A DNA stretch of 64,000 nt from Streptomyces roseoviridis (GTDB lineage: Bacteria; Actinomycetota; Actinomycetes; Streptomycetales; Streptomycetaceae): positions 4,588,001 to 4,652,000 of the forward strand of contig NZ_BAAAWU010000001.1 in NCBI RefSeq assembly GCF_039535235.1. Direction: 5' to 3'. Positions 51,964 through 59,864 of the stretch are shown one piece after another (positions within the stretch are counted from its first letter, which is position 1; each line of letters opens with the position of its first letter). The translations under genes were made by a program, and so were the position numbers. The notes beneath the pieces were generated by a model. The model was given only the letters and a program-made list of their open reading frames with translations. It was not told the DNA's origin and searched no databases.

Positions 51964-52298
51964 TGACGCAGCGTAACTCTCTCCGGTGTTCCCGGGCCGG
52001 TCCGGGAAGCCGCTCACGGGGGCACGTGACCGCACCCGCTGTCCGAAAGCGACCGTTCCGGCCGCCGGACGGCGCGAAAACCGCGCCCCCCGGGATCGGC
52101 CATCTGGCTGTGGTTGACCGGATTTCTCCCTCCCGCTGTCCGGATCGCACGCTCCCCGCGGCCCGCCGCCCCGCCGCTCCCGCAGGTCAGAACCGGCGAC
52201 CGCGACCGGTCCGTGGCGGACGTCACACCGCGACACGGTGGAGTGACCTGGGGGAGAGTCGTCGCGGCCCGCTCAAGAGTGCGGTACCGTCCAACGTC

Positions 52299-52682
52299 GT
52301 GAGCCCTGTACGTCGCTGTTCGCGCACCGCGTGCGGCCGCCCTGCCGTCGCGACACTGACGTACGTCTATGCCGACTCGACTGCGGTCCTCGGCCCGCTC
52401 GCCACCTACGCCGAGCCCCACTGCTACGACCTGTGCGCCGAGCACAGCGAGCGCCTCACCGCCCCGCGCGGCTGGGAGGTCGTGCGGCTCTCCGACGGCA
52501 GCGCCCCCGCCCGGCCCAGCGGCGACGACCTCGAAGCCCTCGCCAACGCCGTGCGCGAAGCCGCCCGCCCCCAGGAACGCGCGGCCGAGGCCGGCGGCGC
52601 CGGCAAGGGCGGCCGCGGCGGCGACCCCGTGGAGGTCGGCCGCCGGGGCCACCTGAGGGTGCTGCGTTCCCCCGATAACTGA
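52299..52682 (+). CDS. DUF3499 family protein, possible zinc ribbon
   Basis: 127 aa. Actinobacterial DUF3499: SPVRRCSRTACGRPAVATLTYVYADSTAVLGPLATYAEPHCYDLCAEHSERL is the diagnostic block. Cys7 and Cys12 together with Cys42, Cys46 and His49 could bind zinc. A helix (DDLEALANAVREAA) and a Gly-rich tail follow, ending in a short basic strand (GRRGHLRVLRSPDN). GTG 52299 has TACCGT about 14 nt upstream and no ribosome site, again suggesting a near-leaderless message. It sits 90 bp upstream of manB on the same strand. Function not known. Confidence 0.88.
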   Translation: MSPVRRCSRTACGRPAVATLTYVYADSTAVLGPLATYAEPHCYDLCAEHSERLTAPRGWEVVRLSDGSAPARPSGDDLEALANAVREAARPQERAAEAGGAGKGGRGGDPVEVGRRGHLRVLRSPDN

Positions 52683-52772
52683 TCAAGGCCCCATCCCGGG
52701 TAGTTTGGGCGTTCCGTACGCGCGCCGCACCGGCGCGTGCACCGCATGCCGAGACTTCAGGAGGGTTGATCC

Positions 52773-54134
52773 GTGGCTGCTGATCTGTCGCAGATCGTGA
52801 AGGCGTACGACGTCCGCGGGGTGGTGCCGGATCAGTGGGACGAGACCCTGGCCGAGCTGTTCGGCGCCGCCTTCGTCCGCGTCACCGAGGCCGACGCCAT
52901 CGTCGTCGGCCACGACATGCGGCCCTCCTCGCCCGGCCTCGCCACCGCCTTCGCGCGCGGCGCGGCCCGCCTCGGCGCCGACGTCACCCTCATCGGGCTC
53001 TGCTCCACCGACCAGCTCTACTTCGCCTCCGGACAGCTCGACCTGCCCGGCGCGATGTTCACCGCGTCCCACAACCCGGCCCAGTACAACGGCATCAAGA
53101 TGTGCCGGGCCGGCGCCGCGCCCGTCGGCCAGGACACCGGCCTCGCCGACATCCGCGCCCTCGTGGAGCGCTGGACGGACGAGGGCGCCCCGGAGCCGGC
53201 GGCGACCGAGGGCACCATCAGCGAGCGCGACACGCTCCAGGACTACGCGGCCCACCTCAAGGCGCTGGTCGACCTCACCTCGATCCGCCCCCTGAAGGTC
53301 GTCGTCGACGCCGGCAACGGCATGGGCGGCCACACCGTCCCCACCGTCTTCGGCGGCCTGCCGCTCGACGTCGTCCCGATGTACTTCGAGCTCGACGGCA
53401 CCTTCCCCAACCACGAGGCCAACCCGCTCGACCCGAAGAACATCGTCGACCTCCAGGAGCGCGTGCGCACCGAGGGCGCCGACCTCGGCATCGCCTTCGA
53501 CGGCGACGCCGACCGCTGCTTCGTCGTCGACGAGAACGGCGACCCGGTCTCCCCGTCGGCGATCACCGCCCTCGTCGCCGCGCGCGAACTCGCCAAGCAC
53601 CCCGGCGGCACCGTCATCCACAACCTGATCACCTCCTGGTCCGTCCCGGAGGTCGTCCGCGAGAACGGCGGCACGCCCGTCCGCACCCGCGTCGGCCACT
53701 CCTTCATCAAGGAGGAGATGGCCAGGACCGGGGCCATCTTCGGCGGCGAGCACTCCGCCCACTACTACTTCAAGGACTTCTGGAACGCGGACACCGGCAT
53801 GCTGGCCGCGCTCCACGTCCTCGCGGCCCTCGGCGGCCAGGACGGCCCGCTGTCCGCGCTCGTCGCGGCCTACGACCGCTACGCCTCCTCCGGCGAGATC
53901 AACTCCACCGTCGCCGACCAGACCGCCCGTCTGGCCGCCGTGAAGTCCGCCTTCGCCGACCGCGACGGCGTCACCCTCGACGAGCTCGACGGCCTGACCA
54001 TCACCTCCGCCGACTGGTGGTTCAACCTCCGCGCCTCCAACACCGAGCCCCTCCTCCGTCTCAACGTCGAGGCCCGCGACGAGGCCACGATGTCCGGCCT
54101 GCGCGACGAGGTCCTCGCCCTGATCCGCGCCTAG
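52773..54134 (+). CDS. manB: Phosphomannomutase ManB
   Basis: 453-aa alpha-D-phosphohexomutase interconverting mannose-6-phosphate and mannose-1-phosphate for GDP-mannose synthesis. Domain 1 holds the phosphoserine loop FTASHNPAQYNGIK (Ser99), domain 2 the metal loop AFDGDADRCFVVDE, domain 3 the sugar-binding GGEHSAHYYFKDFWNADTGM, and domain 4 the phosphate site RASNTEPLLRLNVEA. GTG 52773 is preceded by AGGAGGG. Together with the SIS protein and manA downstream it makes a mannose-supply cluster, which in Streptomyces feeds protein O-mannosylation and mannosyl glycans. Confidence 0.95.
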   Translation: MAADLSQIVKAYDVRGVVPDQWDETLAELFGAAFVRVTEADAIVVGHDMRPSSPGLATAFARGAARLGADVTLIGLCSTDQLYFASGQLDLPGAMFTASHNPAQYNGIKMCRAGAAPVGQDTGLADIRALVERWTDEGAPEPAATEGTISERDTLQDYAAHLKALVDLTSIRPLKVVVDAGNGMGGHTVPTVFGGLPLDVVPMYFELDGTFPNHEANPLDPKNIVDLQERVRTEGADLGIAFDGDADRCFVVDENGDPVSPSAITALVAARELAKHPGGTVIHNLITSWSVPEVVRENGGTPVRTRVGHSFIKEEMARTGAIFGGEHSAHYYFKDFWNADTGMLAALHVLAALGGQDGPLSALVAAYDRYASSGEINSTVADQTARLAAVKSAFADRDGVTLDELDGLTITSADWWFNLRASNTEPLLRLNVEARDEATMSGLRDEVLALIRA

Positions 54135-54711
54135 GGACGCGCCGGGGGCGCGCTCCTGGCCCGCCCCCCGGCGTGGGCGTTCGTTCCTGCCCCGGGCCCC
54201 GTCCCCCGAACCCCGTCCCCCGGACCCCGTCCCCCAGACCCCGCCTCCGGGCGGGCCCCAGCCGGAACGGACGGGGGCGAGGTAAAGGGCGGGCACGGCG
54301 CGACGGAACGGGCGGGCATGACAGGTCGGCCGGGCGCGACGGAAAGCGGGGGGCGCGACGGAACGGCCTTTGCGGGCGCCTCCGCTTCCGGCACCTACGG
54401 CGTCCCTCAGGGCGCGTGCCGGCCGGGGCGGGGCCGCCTCGCGGGCCCCGGCGGTGTTCCCGGGTGCCGGACCCCGCCACCCGACCGCCCCGCCGCGTTT
54501 CCCGCCCCGCCCACCTGCGTCCCCCTCCCCGCCACGCGCACGGCGCACCGTAGCCCCGGCGCCGCCCCGCGTCCGGGGCGGCGAACCCGCCCCGCGCCGG
54601 GGGCGCCGCACGCGGCCCGGCGGTAGGCTGACCTGGCCCGAGACCGCCGTACGTCCGTACCTTCCCCCACGGCCGTACCGACGCCCGCAACCGTCCGAAG
54701 GGACCCGCCCC
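54135..54711. other. 577-bp intergenic stretch with short repeats
   Basis: Between manB and the Trm112-like gene. After the manB hairpin there is a short tandem repeat (three copies of about 14 bp beginning CCCCGTCCCCC near 54203-54240) and three copies of GCGCGACGGAA (about 54298, 54337, 54353). The rest is C-rich and has no frame with a start site or domain. The promoter of the next operon should lie near its right end. Confidence 0.55.
54140..54173 (+). terminator. Imperfect hairpin after manB
   Basis: CGCCGGGGGCG (54140-54150) pairs with CGCCCCCCGGCG (54162-54173) with one bulged C, 6 bp after the manB stop. No T-run. Confidence 0.55.
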
Positions 54712-54894
54712 ATGCCGCTCGAAGCCGGCCTCCTGGAGATCCTGGCCTGCCCGGCCTGCCACGCCCCGCTGAACGACCGTACGGCGGAGGAGACCCCGGA
54801 GCTCGTCTGCACGTCCTCCGACTGCGGCCTCGCGTACCCCGTCCGTGACGACATCCCGGTCCTGCTGGTCGACGAGGCCCGCCGCCCCGCGTAG
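54712..54894 (+). CDS. Trm112 family protein, 60 aa
   Basis: Small zinc-ribbon-like protein: LLEILACPACHAPLNDR with Cys13 and Cys16, and ELVCTSSDCGLAYPVRDDIPVLLVDEARR with Cys33 and Cys38. This is the bacterial Trm112/YcaR layout, including the PVRDDIPVLL strand. In eukaryotes such proteins activate methyltransferases; in bacteria the role is poorly defined. ATG 54712 has GAAGGGA about 10 nt upstream. It is followed by the SIS protein 105 bp later and probably shares its transcript. Confidence 0.9.
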   Translation: MPLEAGLLEILACPACHAPLNDRTAEETPELVCTSSDCGLAYPVRDDIPVLLVDEARRPA

Positions 54895-54999
54895 CCGCGC
54901 CAGGGGGACACCCCTTCGGGGAACGCCCCCGCGGAAGACCTCGCCGGCCGCACCCACGCACGGCGGCCGGCCCCGCTCCGACCACCGGAGGCCCGCCAC

Positions 55000-56154
55000 A
55001 TGCTCGACGAGACGCTCCTCGACGCACCGGACGCCCTCGCCCTCGCCGACCGCCGCGGCCTGCTCCGCGGCGCCGCGGAAGCGGGCGCGCGGGTACGCAC
55101 CGCCGCCCGGCACGCCAGCGAGGCCGGCATCGCCGAGCTCCGCCCCGAGGGCCGCCCCCGCGCCGTCCTCGTCGCGGGCCCCGGCACCGCGGCGGCCGGT
55201 GTCGCCGACCTGGTCGGCGCCCTCGCCGGCGCGGCGGCCCCGGTGATCCGGCTGCGCCCCACCGGCGTCGCCCCCGCCGCCGGCGCGCTCCGCTGGGCGC
55301 TGCCCGGCTGGGCCGGTTCGGTGGACCTGCTCCTGCTGCCGACCACGGACGGCTCCGAGCCCGGCCTCGCGCTCCTCGCCGAGCAGGCGTACCGCCGCGG
55401 CATGACCGTCGTCGCCGTCGCCCCGAAGGAGTCCCCGCTCGCCGACAGCGTGAACGGCTCCCACGGCCTCATCGTCCCCATGGCGATGGCCCCGCACGAG
55501 ACGGCCGAGGAGTACGCCGAGACACTCGCCGCGAGCCCCGGCGCCCTGTGGGCGCTGTTCACGCCGCTGCTCGCGCTCCTCGACCGGGTCGGTCTCGTCG
55601 AGGCCCCGCCGGAGGCGCTGGAACAGGTCGCCGACCGCCTGGACCGTACGGCCGAGCGCTGCGGCCCCGCCATCGCCACCTACAGCAACCCGGCGAAGAC
55701 CCTCGCCGCCGAGCTCGCCGACTCGCTGCCGCTGGTGTGGACCGAGGGCGAGGCGGCCGGCCCGGCCGGCCGGCGGTTCGCCGCGGTCCTCGCCGAACTC
55801 GCGGGCCTGCCCGCCCTGGTGGCCGAGCTGCCCGAGGCGCTGCCCGCCCACGGCATGCTCCTCACCGGCGACTACGCGGCGGGTGCCGATCCCGAGGACT
55901 TCTTCCGCGACCGCGTCGAGGAGCCGCAGGCCCTGCGCGCCCGGGTGGTCCTGCTGCGCGACCGCCCCGCCGAGGGCAACGCGCTCAGTGCCGCCCCCGC
56001 CGCCCGCGAACTCGCCCTCGGCCACGGCACCGCCATCAGCGAGCTGGAGCCGGACGAGGGCAGCGCGCTCGAGAACCTCGCCGAGCTCCTCGCGGTCACC
56101 GACTTCGCCGCCGTGTACCTGGCCCTCGCCTGCGCGGCCCACGCCCCCGAATAG
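55000..56154 (+). CDS. SIS-domain phosphosugar isomerase-like protein
   Basis: 384 aa. Two SIS-like halves: RAVLVAGPGTAAAGVADLVGALAGAAAPVIRLRP and SVDLLLLPTTDGSEPGLALLAEQAYRRGMTVVAVAPKESPLAD in the first, and ATYSNPAKTLAAELADSLPLVWTEGEAAGPAGRRFAAVLAELA in the second, ending with an isomerase-like helical region (PAEGNALSAAPAARELALGHG). The fold matches the bifunctional phosphoglucose/phosphomannose isomerases of Actinobacteria, though the canonical active-site residues are not all evident. ATG 55000 has CGGAGG at 8-13 nt. Between manB and manA it most likely acts on hexose phosphates. Confidence 0.82.
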   Translation: MLDETLLDAPDALALADRRGLLRGAAEAGARVRTAARHASEAGIAELRPEGRPRAVLVAGPGTAAAGVADLVGALAGAAAPVIRLRPTGVAPAAGALRWALPGWAGSVDLLLLPTTDGSEPGLALLAEQAYRRGMTVVAVAPKESPLADSVNGSHGLIVPMAMAPHETAEEYAETLAASPGALWALFTPLLALLDRVGLVEAPPEALEQVADRLDRTAERCGPAIATYSNPAKTLAAELADSLPLVWTEGEAAGPAGRRFAAVLAELAGLPALVAELPEALPAHGMLLTGDYAAGADPEDFFRDRVEEPQALRARVVLLRDRPAEGNALSAAPAARELALGHGTAISELEPDEGSALENLAELLAVTDFAAVYLALACAAHAPE

Positions 56155-56475
56155 CCGCCCGCCCCGAACAGCCGCCCCGCCCCGACCGGTCCCCCGTCCC
56201 GAGCAGCCCTCGCGCCGCGAGGGGCCCCCGCCCCCAGCGGCCGCTCCGAGCACTCCGCCCGCCCCCGAGCCCTCCCGACCCGTGCGGCCCCCGCCGCCCC
56301 CACCCCGTACGCCCCCGAGCAACCGCCCTGCCCCCGAGCAACCGCCCTCCCCCGCCCGCCCCGCGCCCGACCAGCCGCCCCGCCCGCCCCGCAGGACCCG
56401 GCCCCGCGCAGCCCCGCCCCGATCACGGCCCCCGCCCCGGAACGGCCCCCCGCACTGAGAAGAGCTGGAAGCCCC
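56155..56475. other. C-rich intergenic stretch without a gene
   Basis: 321 bp between the SIS gene and manA, nearly all C and G with repeated CCGCCC, GAGCAACCGCC and CCCCCGAGC units. Frames remain open on both strands but translate to Pro/Ala/Arg filler. No hairpin of note and no promoter recognised. Confidence 0.6.
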
Positions 56476-57627
56476 ATGGACCGCCTCGTCAACACCGTCC
56501 GCCCCTACGCCTGGGGATCCACGACGGCCATCCCGGAGCTGCTCGGCGTCGCCCCCACCGGCGAGCCCCAGGCCGAGATGTGGATGGGCGCCCACCCCGG
56601 CGCCCCGTCCCTCACCGGCCGCGGCCCCCTCGACGAGCTCATCGCCGCCGACCCCGTACGCGAACTCGGGCCGGCCGCCGTCGAGAAGTTCGGCCCCCGG
56701 CTGCCCTTCCTGTTCAAGGTGCTCGCCGCCGGCGCCCCCCTCTCCCTCCAGGTCCACCCCGACCTCGACCAGGCACGGGCCGGGTTCGCCGCCGAGGAGG
56801 CCGCCGGCATCCCCCTCGACGACCCGCGGCGCAACTACAAGGACGCCAACCACAAGCCCGAACTGATCTGCGCCCTCACCCCGTTCCACGGCCTGTGCGG
56901 CTTCCGCGACCCCGCCGAGGCCGCCGACGCGATGGACGCGCTCGGCGTGGACTCCCTCAAGCCGTACGTCGACCTCCTCCACGCCCACCCCGAGGAAGCC
57001 GCCCTGCGCGAGGTCTTCACCGCGCTGCTCACCGCCGACCGCGCCGACCTGGCCCGTACCGTCGCCGAAGCCGCGCACGCCGCCGCCCGCCTCGGCGGCG
57101 CCCACGCCCCGTACGCGGGTATCGCGCACCACTACCCGAGCGACCCCGGCGTCCTCGCCGCCATGCTGCTCAACCCGGTGACCCTCCAGCCCGGCGAGGC
57201 CATGTTCCTCGGCGCGGGCGTCCCGCACGCCTACCTCGACGGCCTCGGCGTCGAGATCATGGCCAACTCCGACAACGTGCTGCGCTGCGGCCTCACCCCC
57301 AAGCACGTCGACGTCCCCGAACTCCTGCGGGTGGTCCGCTTCGAGCCCGGGGACCCCGACATCCTGCGCCCCGAGGCGTCCGCGTCGGGCGAGGAGGTCT
57401 ACGACACCCCCATCGACGAGTTCCGGCTCTCCCGCTTCGTCCGCGCCGAGGGCGCCGCCCCCACCGACGTCACCGCCGCCACGCCGCAGATCGTCCTCGC
57501 CGTCGCCGGCCGCCCCCGGGTGGGCGGCGAGGCCCTCGCACCGGGCGAGTCGGTGTTCGTACCCGCGGGCGAAACGACCGAACTGTCCGGAACGGGAACC
57601 GTCTTCCGCGCCACCGTCATCGCCTGA
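56476..57627 (+). CDS. manA: Mannose-6-phosphate isomerase ManA
   Basis: 383-aa type I zinc isomerase linking fructose-6-phosphate to mannose-6-phosphate, the entry point to the ManB reaction. Motifs: NTVRPYAWGSTTAIPELLG, AEMWMGAHPGAPS, LPFLFKVLAAGAPLSLQVHPDLDQA (zinc His and Gln), NHKPELICALTPFHGLCGF (zinc Glu), and GAGVPHAYLDGLGVEIMANSDNVLRCGLTPKHVDV (zinc His and active-site Arg). GAAGAGCTGGAAG precedes the ATG. Cytoplasmic, and the last of the mannose genes here. Confidence 0.96.
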   Translation: MDRLVNTVRPYAWGSTTAIPELLGVAPTGEPQAEMWMGAHPGAPSLTGRGPLDELIAADPVRELGPAAVEKFGPRLPFLFKVLAAGAPLSLQVHPDLDQARAGFAAEEAAGIPLDDPRRNYKDANHKPELICALTPFHGLCGFRDPAEAADAMDALGVDSLKPYVDLLHAHPEEAALREVFTALLTADRADLARTVAEAAHAAARLGGAHAPYAGIAHHYPSDPGVLAAMLLNPVTLQPGEAMFLGAGVPHAYLDGLGVEIMANSDNVLRCGLTPKHVDVPELLRVVRFEPGDPDILRPEASASGEEVYDTPIDEFRLSRFVRAEGAAPTDVTAATPQIVLAVAGRPRVGGEALAPGESVFVPAGETTELSGTGTVFRATVIA

Positions 57628-57717
57628 TGCGACAATGACCGGCCGAACGGCGGCAGTAGGGTGCCGTCGGCAAGGCCGGATCAGGCCGGATCACCGACGA
57701 AGGGAAGACCCAGACCC

Positions 57718-58650
57718 ATGAGCGCGTCAGGCGGAACCAAGGCGATCGTGGCGGCACTGGCCGCCAACCTCGCGATCGCCGTAGCCAAGTTCGTGGCGTT
57801 CCTCTTCAGTGGTTCGTCCTCGATGCTGGCCGAAAGCGTCCACTCCGTCGCCGACTCCGGCAACCAGGGCCTGCTCCTGCTCGGCGGCAAGCGCGCCCAG
57901 CGCGAGGCCACCCCGCAGCACCCCTTCGGCTACGGCCGCGAGCGGTACATCTACGCCTTCCTCGTCTCCATCGTGCTCTTCTCGGTCGGTGGCATGTTCG
58001 CCCTCTACGAGGGTTACGAGAAGATCAAGCACCCGCACGAGATCGAGGCCTGGTACTGGCCCGTCGGCGTCCTCGTCTTCGCGATCATCGCGGAGACCTT
58101 CTCCTTCCGCACCGCGATCAAGGAGTCGAACGCGCTGCGCGGCAACCTGTCGTGGAAGGAGTTCGTCCGCCGCGCCAAGGCCCCCGAGCTCCCCGTCGTC
58201 CTCCTGGAGGACCTCGGCGCCCTCGTCGGCCTGATCCTCGCCCTCGGAGGCGTCGGCCTGGCCCTGCTCACCGGAAACGGCGTCTGGGACGGCATCGGCA
58301 CCCTCTGCATCGGCGTCCTGCTCATCGTCATCGCGATCGTGCTCGCCGCCGAGACCAAGTCGCTGCTGCTGGGCGAGTCCGCCGGCATCGACGAGGTGAA
58401 GAAGATCGAGGACGCGATCGTCGACGGCGAGTCCGTCACCCGCCTCATCCACATGCGCACGCTCCACCTCGGCCCCGAGGAGCTCCTGGTCGCGGCGAAG
58501 ATCGCCGTCCGCAACGACGACACCGCCGCCCAGGTCGCCCGCGCCATCAACGCCGCCGAGGAGCGCATCCGCGCCGCCGTCCCGATCGCCCGGGTCATCT
58601 ACCTGGAGCCCGACATCTACAGCGAGAAGACCGCCGCCCCCGGCGTCTGA
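57718..58650 (+). CDS. Cation diffusion facilitator family transporter
   Basis: 310 aa, inner-membrane metal/proton antiporter exporting Zn2+ or a similar ion. Signature SSSMLAESVHSVADSGNQGLLLLGGKRAQREA includes the first metal site (His/Asp), with HPFGYGRERYIYAFLVS following, and the second site LLEDLGALVGLILA. About six helices and a C-terminal cytoplasmic domain (EVKKIEDAIVDGESVTRLIHMRTLHLGPEELLVAAKIAV). ATG 57718 fits the family; GAAGGGAAG is 11-19 nt upstream. It is 90 bp after manA but has no functional link to it. Confidence 0.92.
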   Translation: MSASGGTKAIVAALAANLAIAVAKFVAFLFSGSSSMLAESVHSVADSGNQGLLLLGGKRAQREATPQHPFGYGRERYIYAFLVSIVLFSVGGMFALYEGYEKIKHPHEIEAWYWPVGVLVFAIIAETFSFRTAIKESNALRGNLSWKEFVRRAKAPELPVVLLEDLGALVGLILALGGVGLALLTGNGVWDGIGTLCIGVLLIVIAIVLAAETKSLLLGESAGIDEVKKIEDAIVDGESVTRLIHMRTLHLGPEELLVAAKIAVRNDDTAAQVARAINAAEERIRAAVPIARVIYLEPDIYSEKTAAPGV

Positions 58651-58654
58651 CCGA

Positions 58655-58788
58655 GCACACGAGCCCGGCACGCGAGCCGAGCGTACGAGCCGGGCGCACG
58701 AGCCGAGACACGGGCCTGGCGCACGAGCCGGGCACACGCGCCGGCCCGGCCGGCCGGGCACACGAGCCGGGCAACCGAACCGGACGCA
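58655..58788. repeat. Short imperfect direct repeats CACGAGCCGGGC
   Basis: About eight variants of (C/G)ACGAGCCG(G/A)GC follow each other at irregular 12-16 bp spacing between the transporter stop and the terminator hairpin. They look like an expanded low-complexity tract and contain no gene. Confidence 0.7.
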
Positions 58789-58829
58789 CGAGAGGCCCCG
58801 GACCTGATCACCAGGTCCGGGGCCTCTCG
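58789..58829. terminator. Perfect 18-bp bidirectional terminator
   Basis: 58789-58806 pairs without mismatch with 58812-58829 around the 5-nt loop ATCAC. It separates the transporter (plus) from signal peptidase I (minus, stop at 58870). Confidence 0.92.
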
Positions 58830-58869
58830 CACGTCACCTCGGGGAGGACCCGCCACCCCAGGAAGCGCC

Positions 58870-59544
58870 CTACGGGACCGGCCGGGCCGGCTGCGGCCCG
58901 CCCCGACGCCCGGCGCGCCCGGTCAGCCACCCCGCCAGTGCCAGGCCGAAGCCGATCAGGGCCAGGATCACGCCGAGGCCCGCCCCGGCACCGGCGGCGA
59001 GGGAGCCCGCCGCGCTGTCCACCGCCCGCTCGCGCACGGCCGTGACCGGGACGGTCCCGCCGGGGGCCTTGTCCTGGTGGAAGCGCGAGTCGAGGGAGTC
59101 GCCCCGGTTGTCACCGAGCAGGAACAGCCGGCCCTCCGGCACCCGCACGTCCAGGCCGGGGGTGCCCGCGACCGGGTCGTTCCCGGCCACGTACGGCTCC
59201 GAAAGCGGCTCACCGTTGACGTACACACGCCGGTCGTCGGTCGTCACCCGGTCGCCGCCCATGCCGATCACCCGCTTCACGGCCAGGCCCCCGTGGACGC
59301 CCCACTCCGGCGCGGAGACCAGGACCACGTCGCCGCGCCGCACCTCGGACGGCTCGACCCGCTCCGCGTAGAGCATGTCGCCGGGCCCGTAGGTGGGCCG
59401 CATGGACGCGCCGGGCACCCGGTGGGCGGGATACGCGCTCCGCAGCACCAGGCCCCCGGCCAGCAGCAGCGCGCCCAGCGGCAGGAGCACCCATCCGGCG
59501 ATCCGCAGGCCCCGCCCCGCTCTCGCCGGTCTCACCGGTCTCAT
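58870..59544 (-). CDS. Signal peptidase I
   Basis: 224-aa serine-lysine peptidase that removes signal peptides on the outer face of the membrane. N-terminal helix GWVLLPLGALLLAGGLVL, catalytic Ser47 in VPGASMRPTYGPGD, general base Lys90 in LAVKRVIGMGGD, and the box E region LFLLGDNRGDSLDSRFHQ. A C-terminal membrane helix (AGLGVILALIGFGLALAGWL) is present, as in many Streptomyces type I peptidases. ATG 59544 is chosen because GGGAGGGG lies about 8 nt upstream. It is monocistronic and divergent from ahcY. Could process the many exported proteins encoded in this window, among others. Confidence 0.94.
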   Translation of the reverse strand: MRPVRPARAGRGLRIAGWVLLPLGALLLAGGLVLRSAYPAHRVPGASMRPTYGPGDMLYAERVEPSEVRRGDVVLVSAPEWGVHGGLAVKRVIGMGGDRVTTDDRRVYVNGEPLSEPYVAGNDPVAGTPGLDVRVPEGRLFLLGDNRGDSLDSRFHQDKAPGGTVPVTAVRERAVDSAAGSLAAGAGAGLGVILALIGFGLALAGWLTGRAGRRGGPQPARPVP

Positions 59545-59864
59545 CGTCACTACCCCTCCCGGCACGGTTCCGGCCCGCACCCTATCCGCGGGCCGCCGAC
59601 GGGCCGGAACCGGACGCCTCCGTGACCCCGTCCGACCCCGGGCCACTGTGGGTCACTGCGCCGATCGGTGTAGATTCGAGAGGAGCCAGACGTCGCTGCT
59701 GATGGCGGTCGGGCGGTCCGCGCATGGACCGGCCGAGGGAGAGAGGGCCTCCGACGACTGCACCGCGGGAGCACCCGGGCATTCGTATGCCCGAGTCGCC
59801 GACAGCCGCGGTGCCAGGTGCCCACTCGACCCTCGAAACCGATCCACGAGGAGCAGCTCCAGTC
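59545..59864 (+). promoter_or_regulatory. Divergent region and structured leader of ahcY
   Basis: 320 bp with no gene. TGTAGATT at 59669-59676 is a plausible -10 for ahcY, which would give a leader of about 180 nt. Two clear hairpins lie in that leader: CGGTCC/GGACCG (59714-59719 with 59726-59731, 6-nt loop) and CGGGCAT/ATGCCCG (59776-59782 with 59787-59793, TCGT loop). GAGGAG at 59848-59853 is the ribosome site. A long folded leader before S-adenosylhomocysteine hydrolase invites comparison with SAH/SAM-sensing RNAs, but I could not match a known consensus. Confidence 0.45.

Noticed and set aside
59724..59864. In-frame ATG extending ahcY by 47 codons
   Set aside because: Family N-terminus starts at 59865, GAGGAG precedes that ATG, and the extra residues are low-complexity leader translation.
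59677..59864. Assignment of a canonical SAH or SAM riboswitch
   Set aside because: The conserved core sequences of those classes could not be matched by eye; kept only as an open question.
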